Assembly: GCA_964001155.1 (NCBI GenBank)
Contig: CAXFCD010000212.1
Coordinates: 1 to 9,085, forward strand
DNA length: 9,085 bases
Direction: 5' to 3'
DNA from: CAXFCD01 sp964001155
Lineage (GTDB): Bacteria; Fidelibacterota; Marinisomatia; Marinisomatales; UBA1611
Part shown: positions 1 to 6,873 of the stretch, in pieces
Numbering within the stretch: the stretch's first letter is position 1
How the letters are laid out: every line of letters starts with the position of its first letter
The notes under the pieces: generated by a model
The model's input: the letters and a program-made list of their open reading frames with translations, nothing else
Database searches by the model: none
Told to the model about the DNA's origin: nothing
Translations under genes and position numbers: made by a program

Positions 1-1
1 A

Positions 2-343
2 CTATTATTTATTATACCATTTTTTATCTTTTTGAATCTTCCAGCTGACTTTTCCTTTTTCTTATTTGCGATCATTTTATTTATGGGAACGAGCGCCATT
101 GCGTCTGTTGGCTGTTTGATCTCTGGCATCACATTGCAGGCAGGATTGAGAGATGTTTTAATTCCAATTTTATTATTCCCTTTGGCGTCTCCAGTAGCCA
201 TCGCAGCAACAAAATGCACAGAATATTTATTCAATCAAAAACCATTAACAGAATGGAATTTTTGGGTATTAATTCTTGTATCATTCTGTGTAATTTTCGG
301 GCTGTCTGGATACCTGATTTTTAACCGAATCGTGGAAGAATAG
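2..343 (+). CDS. ccmB: CcmB, heme exporter membrane subunit (5'-truncated by window edge)
   Basis: The reading frame is open to the left edge, so only the C-terminal 113 residues are present; CcmB is usually about 220 residues. CcmB is the membrane subunit of the CcmA/CcmB ABC transporter, which works with CcmC and CcmD in cytochrome c maturation at the inner membrane. The visible part is almost all hydrophobic. It carries the CcmB-type stretch in which a GTSAIASVG-like segment is followed by a short polar turn (GLRDVLIP) and a second hydrophobic run (ILLFPLASPVAIAA); a last membrane segment lies near the C-terminus. The TTG at 32 is only an internal Leu codon, since hydrophobic CcmB-like sequence continues upstream of it. 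The stop codon TAG shares its G with the GTG start of the next gene, which suggests translational coupling. The family assignment rests on this segment and on the CcmC neighbour. Confidence 0.85.
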   Translation, partial: LLFIIPFFIFLNLPADFSFFLFAIILFMGTSAIASVGCLISGITLQAGLRDVLIPILLFPLASPVAIAATKCTEYLFNQKPLTEWNFWVLILVSFCVIFGLSGYLIFNRIVEE

Positions 344-1008
344 TGCTTTTTTTTAATCATAAAAATAATTTAATCCACGCCGGTATTGCCGGCTTCATGG
401 CGTTGAGCCATATTTATATAGTTCTAACTTTAGATCCGCCCAATTTGGCACAAGGTATTTTTGGCAATATTTTTTATGTCCATGTTCCAGTAGCCTGGAC
501 AGCATTTCTCTTATATTTCTGTGTGATGGTTTCGGGGATTCGATTTCTGTCTAAAAAAGAAAAAATATGGGACCACCGAGGATTAGCCTTTGCGGAAGTT
601 GGAACCTTATTCATGTTTTTTGTCCTCACTACAGGACCCATTTGGGCGAAACCGGCTTGGGGGTATTATTGGCCTTGGGAACCGCGACTAACGACAAGTT
701 TGGTTTTATTCCTGATTTTTCTTGGCTATTTCATGTTGCGTGAGTTTGGTGGCAATCCGGAGCAGGTTTCCCGATATGCAGCGGTGGTAGGCATTTTAGC
801 ATTTTTAGATGTGCCTTTAATTTTTTATTCGGTAAAATTCTGGTTACCGGAAATGCAATCTCACCCACAGGTTGGCCAATATTTTGACAGTGCAAACCCT
901 TTACCAACCTATTTGGTGATATTTTCATTTTTGACATTTATTACCATCTCAAGTTTGATGGTTCGGTTTCGCACAAATGTTTTAAAACAAAAAGAATTAA
1001 TGATCTGA
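343..1008 (+). CDS. ccmC: CcmC, heme handling protein for cytochrome c maturation
   Basis: This is a 221-residue polytopic membrane protein of the CcmC/CcmF/CcsA family, slightly shorter than the roughly 245-residue enterobacterial form. CcmC binds heme on the periplasmic face and delivers it to CcmE. Family marks are YVHVPVAW with a likely axial His at residue 47, the tryptophan-rich motif WGYYWPWEPRLT at 106-117, and a second candidate heme-ligand His at 174 in a loop after FWLPEMQ. About six membrane segments can be seen. One oddity is that the tryptophan-rich motif reads WEPRLT where CcmC normally has WD-x-RLT, a conservative Asp to Glu change. The start is GTG at 343, overlapping the ccmB stop by one base, with GGAAG at 334-338 just upstream. 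The family call is firm; the exact start is less so. Confidence 0.93.
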   Translation: MLFFNHKNNLIHAGIAGFMALSHIYIVLTLDPPNLAQGIFGNIFYVHVPVAWTAFLLYFCVMVSGIRFLSKKEKIWDHRGLAFAEVGTLFMFFVLTTGPIWAKPAWGYYWPWEPRLTTSLVLFLIFLGYFMLREFGGNPEQVSRYAAVVGILAFLDVPLIFYSVKFWLPEMQSHPQVGQYFDSANPLPTYLVIFSFLTFITISSLMVRFRTNVLKQKELMI

Positions 1009-1010
1009 AA

Positions 1011-1103
1011 ATGGCTTATCTATTGATAGCAGTTATATTGGTTTATGGACTAATTGCCGGTTGGTTTTTTTATCAGATCTTTCAATCAAAAAATCTTAAT
1101 TGA
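1011..1103 (+). CDS. ccmD: CcmD-like single-helix membrane protein (30 aa)
   Basis: A short open frame begins with ATG two bases after the ccmC stop and encodes 30 residues: a hydrophobic helix (about residues 3-24, AYLLIAVILVYGLIAGWFFY) and a short polar tail ending QSKNLN. CcmD proteins are tiny, poorly conserved single-pass proteins encoded directly after ccmC; they stabilise the CcmABC-heme-CcmE complex. Position, size and topology fit that role, and the stop codon overlaps the ribosome binding site of the next gene, as expected for a translated frame. Sequence identity alone is not diagnostic. At 30 residues it is shorter than most CcmD proteins, which are about 45-70 residues. A non-coding spacer is possible but less likely, given the clean hydrophobic pattern. 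Confidence 0.55.
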   Translation: MAYLLIAVILVYGLIAGWFFYQIFQSKNLN

Positions 1104-1107
1104 GGAG
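1102..1107 (+). promoter_or_regulatory. Ribosome binding site of the GAPDH-like gene
   Basis: GAGGAG lies nine bases before the ATG at 1117. It is among the clearest Shine-Dalgarno sequences in the window and fixes that start. It overlaps the TGA of the small ccmD-like frame, so ribosomes finishing that frame stop on top of it. Confidence 0.75.
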
Positions 1108-1116
1108 TAAATAAAT

Positions 1117-2181
1117 ATGGAACGCAAAATTGTTCACGTGGTTGGTACGGGAACGATTGGTGAACCGCTCATTGGTCTTTTATGTGACTATAGGGATCAA
1201 CTGGGAATCGATGAAGTAACCTTCCATAAAAATTCTGCATTGCGCAGGGATCGATCCAAAGTGACGGATCTTCTTCGCCGTGGCGCACGCTTATCTGTGG
1301 ATGAAGGTAAGGAACAGGAATTCAAAAAATTAGGGATGGATCCCGATTTTGAAACAGAAGAATCCATCAAACGTGCTTCCGTTGTCATTGATTGTACACC
1401 GAAGGGAATTGGCCATGCCAACAAAGCAAAATACTATGAAAAATTCTCAGATACAGTGAAGGGCTTTTTGGCGCAAGGCAGTGAAGACGGCTTTGGTAAA
1501 AAATATGCTCGGGGCATCAATGATTCTGCATTGAATTCATCTGATAAATTTATCCAAATCGTTTCATGCAATACGCATAATGTTAGCTGTGTTACGAACA
1601 CATTAGCGCTGTCAGAAGATCCTGATAATCTGATCGAAGGAAAATATGTTTGTGTCCGTCGTGCAAATGATTTGAGTCAAGCCGGAAGTTTTATCCCTGC
1701 ACCACAAGTTGGTACCCATGGTGATGAGAAATATGGATCTCACCACGCAGCAGACGCTGCAGGCCTTTTTTCAACATTGGGGATGGATTTGAATTTGTTC
1801 TCTTCTGCCATGAAAGTAAATAGCCAATATATGCACGTGTTATGGTTCACGTTGAAAGTGAAAGAACCAACAACCTTGACATCTGTGAAGGAAAGATTAC
1901 ACGCTAACGACCACGTGGCTATGACGAGTAAAGATATGACCAGCACGGTTTTTTCTTTCGGTCGTGATCATGGACATTATGGGCGAATTATGAACCAAAC
2001 AGTCATCGTTGAGCAATCGCTGAATGTTCGAAATGAGCATGAAATCACAGGGTTCTGTTTCACACCACAGGATGGAAATTCAATATTGAGTTCCATTTCA
2101 GCGGCCGAATGGATGTTGTATCCCCATTCTTACGAAGATAAGATTCAGTGCATGTCTCACTTGTTCTTTAATAACATTTGA
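1117..2181 (+). CDS. gap: Type II (archaeal-type) glyceraldehyde-3-phosphate dehydrogenase homologue
   Basis: This 354-residue protein has an N-terminal Rossmann fold and resembles archaeal-type (class II) GAPDH, about 335-345 residues, rather than ordinary bacterial GapA. Visible marks are the nucleotide-binding loop VGTGTIGEP (9-17), VVIDCTPKGIG (89-99, matching the VxDATPxGIG stretch of the family), QGSE (120-123), the presumed catalytic Cys151 in IVSCNT (148-153), VRRANDL (180-186) and a GSHHAAD segment (207-213) corresponding to the SHHGPD motif that carries a catalytic His. Known family members use NAD(P)+ to oxidise glyceraldehyde 3-phosphate to 1,3-bisphosphoglycerate. The residues after SCNT are HNVSC rather than the usual TGL-x-R, so substrate or activity could differ. 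The gene lies between cytochrome c maturation genes and a metallohydrolase; its TGA overlaps the next gene's TTG. Family membership is fairly sure, the exact reaction less so. Confidence 0.72.
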   Translation: MERKIVHVVGTGTIGEPLIGLLCDYRDQLGIDEVTFHKNSALRRDRSKVTDLLRRGARLSVDEGKEQEFKKLGMDPDFETEESIKRASVVIDCTPKGIGHANKAKYYEKFSDTVKGFLAQGSEDGFGKKYARGINDSALNSSDKFIQIVSCNTHNVSCVTNTLALSEDPDNLIEGKYVCVRRANDLSQAGSFIPAPQVGTHGDEKYGSHHAADAAGLFSTLGMDLNLFSSAMKVNSQYMHVLWFTLKVKEPTTLTSVKERLHANDHVAMTSKDMTSTVFSFGRDHGHYGRIMNQTVIVEQSLNVRNEHEITGFCFTPQDGNSILSSISAAEWMLYPHSYEDKIQCMSHLFFNNI

Positions 2182-2825
2182 TTTTGAATGTTGAACGGGT
2201 CGTTACGGGTCCGTTTCAGGAAAACAGTTATTTAGCTTGGCAGGATGGTACATCATCCTGCATTGTGATTGATCCCGGTGATGATCCTGAAAAAATTACT
2301 CAATCGATTGAACATCACGATCTCAATCCAATTGCCATCGTAAATACACATGCACATTTGGATCATATTGGCGGTGTTTCTGAGTTAAAGACACATTTCA
2401 ATATTTCATTTTATTTACATCATCAAGAAAAGCCTGTGCTGGATGGGTATGCGAGAGATTGTGCTTTTTTCGGCATGACACCAAAGGAAACGCCCGAAGT
2501 GGATCATTGGTTTGGGAATGAAGATTTAAGCATTGGTGATTTTGAGATTCAATTGGTAGAAACGCCGGGACACACGCCAGGTGGAACCTGTTTGGTTGTG
2601 AACAATCATGTTTTTACAGGCGATACCATTTTTGCAGGATCCGTAGGTAGAACAGATCTTCCTGGTGGAAATTGGAACACATTATGTAACAGTTTGGTGA
2701 AAGCCATGAAGGAAATTCCCGGAGATTTTATTCTTCACCCCGGACACGGGCCTGATACAACTTTGGAACAAGAAATGTCACAAAACCCATTTTTGATTCC
2801 ATTATTAAATCGGGTAAATTCCTGA
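2178..2825 (+). CDS. Metallo-beta-lactamase-fold hydrolase, glyoxalase II / GloC-like
   Basis: This 215-residue protein is a compact member of the metallo-beta-lactamase superfamily. All metal-ligand motifs are visible: THAHLDH (57-63), PGHTPGG with His132, FTGDTIF with Asp149, and HPGH with the last ligand His at 187 or 190. The segments GSVGRTDL and HPGHGPDTTLEQE are typical of the small YcbL/GloC group, which hydrolyses S-D-lactoylglutathione or related thioesters. It lacks the extra C-terminal domain of full-length glyoxalase II (about 250 residues). The likely start is TTG at 2178, overlapping the previous stop by four bases; another TTG at 2184 is possible. Translational coupling to the GAPDH homologue suggests a shared role around triose phosphates and methylglyoxal, but that is inference. 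The fold is certain and the substrate is not. Confidence 0.85.
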   Translation: MILNVERVVTGPFQENSYLAWQDGTSSCIVIDPGDDPEKITQSIEHHDLNPIAIVNTHAHLDHIGGVSELKTHFNISFYLHHQEKPVLDGYARDCAFFGMTPKETPEVDHWFGNEDLSIGDFEIQLVETPGHTPGGTCLVVNNHVFTGDTIFAGSVGRTDLPGGNWNTLCNSLVKAMKEIPGDFILHPGHGPDTTLEQEMSQNPFLIPLLNRVNS

Positions 2826-2827
2826 TA

Positions 2828-4216
2828 ATGAACGAATTACTAAATTTTGATAAAAATTTGATTCAATCGGATTTGATCTACAATCGGTTCACGACTGAAC
2901 TGGACACCTTTAATGAGTTAAACAAAGTTGACAGGATTATTGTAGCTGTTTCCGGCGGATTGGATTCCATGGCGCTCTTTTATTTATTGATGGAAACAAA
3001 TTCATACGATCTTCAAATTGCCCATGTGAACCATAATCTTCGTCCTGAATCCGAAGGAGATGAAAAATTTGTAGAAAAAATTTGTGATGAAAATTCAATT
3101 TCATTTCATTCCATAAATCTGGATCCTTCAACAATGGAAAAAGGTGAAAGTGTGGAGCAATGGGCCAGGAATCATCGTTACACTTTTTTGAAAAAAACAG
3201 CAGAAAAAACTGAATCAAAATGGATCATGACTGCCCATCATGGCAATGACCAAGTGGAAACAATCTTGATGAATTTGTCACGACAAACAGGTGTATCCGG
3301 TTTGCGTGGTATTGCAAAACAACGAGGGAATATACTTCGTCCACTATTGGGATTCTCCAAAGAGGAGTTATTGGAATTTGTTGAGAGAACAGGTATTCCT
3401 TTTAGAGAGGATGCTACAAATTCAGACCTGAGCATTCCTCGGAATTTCATTCGGCATCGCGTGATTCAACCTTGGGAAAAGGAAAATCCCCAATTGATTT
3501 CCGGAGTTCAGCATTCTGTTGAACATTTTTCTGATTGGAAAAAATCTTTAGACTATTTTATTGTTGAAACTGTTTTGCCAAATGTGGATCAGTCTGACAA
3601 ACGGATTGAAATTCCACTTAATTTGATTCAAAATCTGCCAAAAATGGCAAAAATTAGATTGGTTCAGATTTTGACATCGAATAATCAACATGAGTTTTGG
3701 TCCAAACATGAGATTGATATGATGAATGCATTTCTTCAAAAAAATGAAACAGGGAATCAAATTCATCTCTCAAATGGTTGGTCATTGTTAAAAGACCGGG
3801 AAACCATTATAGGAAGAAAAGACGCATCCCATATTCAAAATAATGCAGTGGAACTTGTGCCGAATCATCCCGTAGAGTTTGACAACTATCGGTATGAAAT
3901 GTCATTCAAAAACTCTAATCAACCGAAATCAATTGGAAATTTGGAACAGATGGATTGGTCTGTTTTGAAGAATCTAAAATTAGAAATTCGGACTTGGAAA
4001 GATGGAGATTCATTTCAACCATTGGGGATGAAAGGTCATCAAAAGATCAGCGATTTTCTAATCAATGAAAAAGTGGATCGATTTGCCAAAGATACTCAAA
4101 CTGTCATCACAGCCAATGATGAAATCATTTGGGTCTGCGGCAAGCGAATCGCTGATTGGGTCAAACTCACAAAACATACAAAAAAAACTGTCAACTTAAG
4201 CAGAAGCCGTATTTAA
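2828..4216 (+). CDS. tilS: TilS, tRNA(Ile)-lysidine synthetase
   Basis: TilS attaches lysine to C34 of the tRNA-Ile with anticodon CAU, using ATP, so that it reads AUA instead of AUG; it is cytoplasmic and generally essential. The 462-residue product has the PP-loop SGGLDS at 42-47, HVNHNLRPES at 66-75, the TAHHGNDQVET signature at 135-145, ILRPLL near 169 and the DATNSD...RNFIRHRV segment at 195-212 that is characteristic of TilS. A helical middle part follows, then a C-terminal TilS domain starting near WKDGDSF and containing QPLGMKGHQKISDFLI. Length is within or slightly above the family norm. The ATG is two bases after the previous stop, with no strong Shine-Dalgarno, so coupling is likely. 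The next gene begins two bases after this stop. Confidence 0.95.
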   Translation: MNELLNFDKNLIQSDLIYNRFTTELDTFNELNKVDRIIVAVSGGLDSMALFYLLMETNSYDLQIAHVNHNLRPESEGDEKFVEKICDENSISFHSINLDPSTMEKGESVEQWARNHRYTFLKKTAEKTESKWIMTAHHGNDQVETILMNLSRQTGVSGLRGIAKQRGNILRPLLGFSKEELLEFVERTGIPFREDATNSDLSIPRNFIRHRVIQPWEKENPQLISGVQHSVEHFSDWKKSLDYFIVETVLPNVDQSDKRIEIPLNLIQNLPKMAKIRLVQILTSNNQHEFWSKHEIDMMNAFLQKNETGNQIHLSNGWSLLKDRETIIGRKDASHIQNNAVELVPNHPVEFDNYRYEMSFKNSNQPKSIGNLEQMDWSVLKNLKLEIRTWKDGDSFQPLGMKGHQKISDFLINEKVDRFAKDTQTVITANDEIIWVCGKRIADWVKLTKHTKKTVNLSRSRI

Positions 4217-4218
4217 GC

Positions 4219-4761
4219 ATGAATGCAATGGATCAAGACAAAACTTTACTCATTTCTGTGGAAGAGATTCAAAAACGAGTAAAAGAATTGGGTAAAGAAA
4301 TTTCCGATAAATTTGAAGGAAAGGTCCCCATTTTCATTGGCGTTTTGAACGGTAGCTTTATGTTTATGGCAGATTTACTAAGAGCGGTTACCATCGATTG
4401 TGAAATGGATTTTATCAAAGTCCGGAGCTATGTGGGAACCAAATCAACTGGAACTATCCAACTGATCAAGGATATATCGGCTGATGTGACCGACAGACAC
4501 GTGATCTTGGTAGAAGACATCATTGACTCTGGACATACCATCCGCTTTATGCGGGAGAGAATCCTGGGCGCGTCTCCCAAATCTGTGTCTATCGCCACAT
4601 TCCTGATAAAACCTGATGTCGCGGAAACAGACTTTTCCGTGGACTTTGTTGGGTTTGAAATTCCCCCTGAATTTGTCGTAGGATACGGGTTGGATTTCAA
4701 TCAAAAATTAAGACATTTGGACGGCGTTTATCGTCTGGATAGCGATCCGGTCCAATCGTAA
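4219..4761 (+). CDS. hpt: Hypoxanthine phosphoribosyltransferase
   Basis: This enzyme salvages hypoxanthine (and often guanine) to IMP/GMP using PRPP in the cytoplasm. From the ATG at 4219 the product is 180 residues, the usual size. It shows GVLNGSFMF near 41-49, the flexible-loop SYVGTKSTG segment, the PRPP-binding motif VILVEDIIDSGHT (95-107) and the base-binding C-terminal run FVGFEIPPEFVVGYGLDF. The frame extends 21 codons upstream into tilS, but those codons (MGQTHKTYKK...) have no family counterpart, and a start at 4219 gives normal length directly behind the tilS stop. ATG at 4228 is an alternative start. The tilS-hpt-ftsH order is widespread in bacteria. Confidence 0.93.
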   Translation: MNAMDQDKTLLISVEEIQKRVKELGKEISDKFEGKVPIFIGVLNGSFMFMADLLRAVTIDCEMDFIKVRSYVGTKSTGTIQLIKDISADVTDRHVILVEDIIDSGHTIRFMRERILGASPKSVSIATFLIKPDVAETDFSVDFVGFEIPPEFVVGYGLDFNQKLRHLDGVYRLDSDPVQS

Positions 4762-4766
4762 AGGAA
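4761..4766 (+). promoter_or_regulatory. Ribosome binding site of ftsH
   Basis: AAGGAA sits nine bases before the ftsH ATG at 4776 and overlaps the last base of the hpt stop codon. It supports that start and implies translation from the hpt transcript. Confidence 0.65.
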
Positions 4767-4775
4767 CATTTAAAA

Positions 4776-6872
4776 ATGGAACAACAAAAAAACACGTCAA
4801 AAGGAAATCCACAAAAACCAAACCCAAACCAACCACAAGATCAATTTGATTGGAAACGGGCTGGAAAAACTAGCTTTGTTTGGTTAATGATCATTTTAGG
4901 CGCAGTCTATATTTCCGGGCTGTTAACTGAATCCGGGAAAAAAGAAGTTGAAATTGAATACACCGAATATCGTGAATATTTAGCGAGTGGTGAAATTGAA
5001 AGCGCTGTCATCATGGGGAATGTGTTCCATGGAGAATTTAAAGTGCCGAAAACCATTGAAACACCCATCGGTCCCCTGAATGAGGTAACACACTTTAAAC
5101 TAACACTTCCATTCCTGGAAAGAGAAGACCGGGATGAATGGGACGCTGCCGGATTGGAATATACATTTAAAGAAAAAACCATCGATTGGACCGGTTATCT
5201 CTTAAATATGTTGCCGTGGATCTTGTTGATTGGATTTTGGTTTTTCATGATTCGAAGGATGCAAGGCGGCGCTGGCGGAGTTGGTGGCATTTTCAAATTC
5301 GGGAAAAGCAGAGCATCTTTGTGGACATCAGACCAACCGAGAGTGACATTTAAAGATGTGGCCGGTTGCGAAGAAGCTAAAGAAGAATTAAAAGAAGTCA
5401 TCGATTTTTTAAAAAATCCAAAACGATTCCAAAAATTGGGCGCAAAGGTTCCGAAAGGTGCTTTGTTGGTCGGCCCTCCGGGAACAGGTAAAACTTTATT
5501 AGCACGAGCCATCGCCGGTGAGGCTGCAGTTCCATTCTACAGTCTAAGTGGGGCAGACTTTGTTGAAATGTTTGTTGGTGTGGGTGCGTCTCGTGTCCGT
5601 GATCTTTTTGAACAGGCAAAAAAGAGTTCTCCCTGTATTATTTTTATAGATGAAATGGATGCTGTTGGGCGTCAACGTGGCGCCGGAATTGGTGGTGGAC
5701 ACGATGAGCGTGAACAAACGTTAAATGCGCTTTTGGTAGAAATGGATGGATTTGATAATTCACAAAATGTGATTGTGATTGCAGCCACGAACCGACCCGA
5801 TGTGTTGGATCCTGCATTGCTTCGTCCCGGAAGATTCGATCGCCAAATTGTGGTGGATATTCCGGATTATATGGGAAGGTTAGGCATCCTGAAAGTCCAT
5901 ACCAAAAAAGTGGTTGTGAACCGCAGCAAGGTAGATCTGGAATCTCTCGCCAAAGGAACACCGGGAATGGTTGGTGCAGATATTGCAAACATTGTAAACG
6001 AAGCCGCTCTTTTAGCAGCGCGGAAACGAAAGAAATCCATTGATATGGATGATTTTGAAGAAGCGAAGGATAAAGTCATGATGGGTGTTCAGCGGAAAAG
6101 TATGATCTTATCCGATGAAGAAAAGGAAGTGACAGCCTACCATGAAGCAGGCCATGCTCTTGTTGCAATTAAGACGAAAGGGGCAGATCCTGTTCATAAA
6201 ATTACCATTATTCCACGTGGAAGAGCGCTTGGGGTAACCATGCAACTTCCCATGGATGAGAAACACGGTTACACGCGTAATTATGTGGAAGGTAGACTTG
6301 CGATTCTTATGGGAGGCCGCAGTGCAGAAATGCTGATCTTTAATCAAATGACCACCGGTGCAGGAAACGATATTGAACAAGCGACGCAAATCGCCCAAAA
6401 AATGGTGACAGAATGGGGTATGAGCGATTTGCTCGGCCCAATGACATTTGGTAAGAAAAATGAAGAAGTGTTCTTAGGTCGCGAAATCCAATCTCACAGA
6501 GATTATAGTGAAGTGACGGCTCGAATGATTGATGAAGAAATTTCTCGAATCGTTCGAGATTCTCAACGGACGGCTGATGAAATTCTTAGAAAAGATATTG
6601 AGATTCTCCACCGATTGGCTCAAGAACTTCTGAAATATGAAACGTTGGATGTTCCGGATCTGGATAAAATATTAAAAGGTGAAAAACTGACGCGACCCTT
6701 AAACGGCCAAGACCAAAAGAAAAAGCCCAGAAGACGTCGTCGACGCCAACCGGCAAATAATCAGACTAAAAATCAAACCAGCAATAAACAACAGAAACCG
6801 AGAAACCCTCGAAAACCAAAAGGTGATGCTCCCAGGAAACGGCGCCAACCTAAACCGGAAGCAAAATCCTGA
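4776..6872 (+). CDS. ftsH: FtsH, membrane-anchored ATP-dependent zinc metalloprotease
   Basis: FtsH forms hexamers in the inner membrane that unfold and degrade membrane and short-lived cytoplasmic proteins. The order is: polar N-terminus, membrane helix 1 (about 34-50), periplasmic domain, membrane helix 2 (about 143-160) and a Gly-rich linker. The AAA+ module follows, with Walker A GPPGTGKT at 233-240, pore loop FVGVG at 266-270, Walker B IIFIDE at 288-293 and the second region of homology ending RPGRFDR at 350-356. The M41 protease domain has HEAGH at 456-460 and a third zinc ligand, Asp532, in TTGAGNDIEQ. All catalytic residues are present. At 698 residues it is longer than E. coli FtsH (644). 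The excess is a C-terminal tail from about 647, rich in Lys, Arg, Pro, Asn and Gln, including six consecutive arginines. The tail codons run up to the folP start. Confidence 0.97.
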   Translation: MEQQKNTSKGNPQKPNPNQPQDQFDWKRAGKTSFVWLMIILGAVYISGLLTESGKKEVEIEYTEYREYLASGEIESAVIMGNVFHGEFKVPKTIETPIGPLNEVTHFKLTLPFLEREDRDEWDAAGLEYTFKEKTIDWTGYLLNMLPWILLIGFWFFMIRRMQGGAGGVGGIFKFGKSRASLWTSDQPRVTFKDVAGCEEAKEELKEVIDFLKNPKRFQKLGAKVPKGALLVGPPGTGKTLLARAIAGEAAVPFYSLSGADFVEMFVGVGASRVRDLFEQAKKSSPCIIFIDEMDAVGRQRGAGIGGGHDEREQTLNALLVEMDGFDNSQNVIVIAATNRPDVLDPALLRPGRFDRQIVVDIPDYMGRLGILKVHTKKVVVNRSKVDLESLAKGTPGMVGADIANIVNEAALLAARKRKKSIDMDDFEEAKDKVMMGVQRKSMILSDEEKEVTAYHEAGHALVAIKTKGADPVHKITIIPRGRALGVTMQLPMDEKHGYTRNYVEGRLAILMGGRSAEMLIFNQMTTGAGNDIEQATQIAQKMVTEWGMSDLLGPMTFGKKNEEVFLGREIQSHRDYSEVTARMIDEEISRIVRDSQRTADEILRKDIEILHRLAQELLKYETLDVPDLDKILKGEKLTRPLNGQDQKKKPRRRRRRQPANNQTKNQTSNKQQKPRNPRKPKGDAPRKRRQPKPEAKS

Positions 6873-6873
6873 T

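Noticed and set aside
4156..4218. Longer hpt product starting inside tilS
   Set aside because: The extra 21 residues are polar, match nothing in the family and overlap tilS; the start at 4219 gives the usual 180-residue length.
5195..5512. Minus-strand open frame of 105 codons and similar ones under ftsH
   Set aside because: They are complementary to conserved FtsH codons, with no independent motifs or Shine-Dalgarno sequences.
6823..6873. folP starting at GTG 6823 or ATG 6826 inside ftsH
   Set aside because: AAAAGG is too close to these codons to be a good ribosome binding site, and the added residues read through the FtsH basic tail. Not fully excluded.
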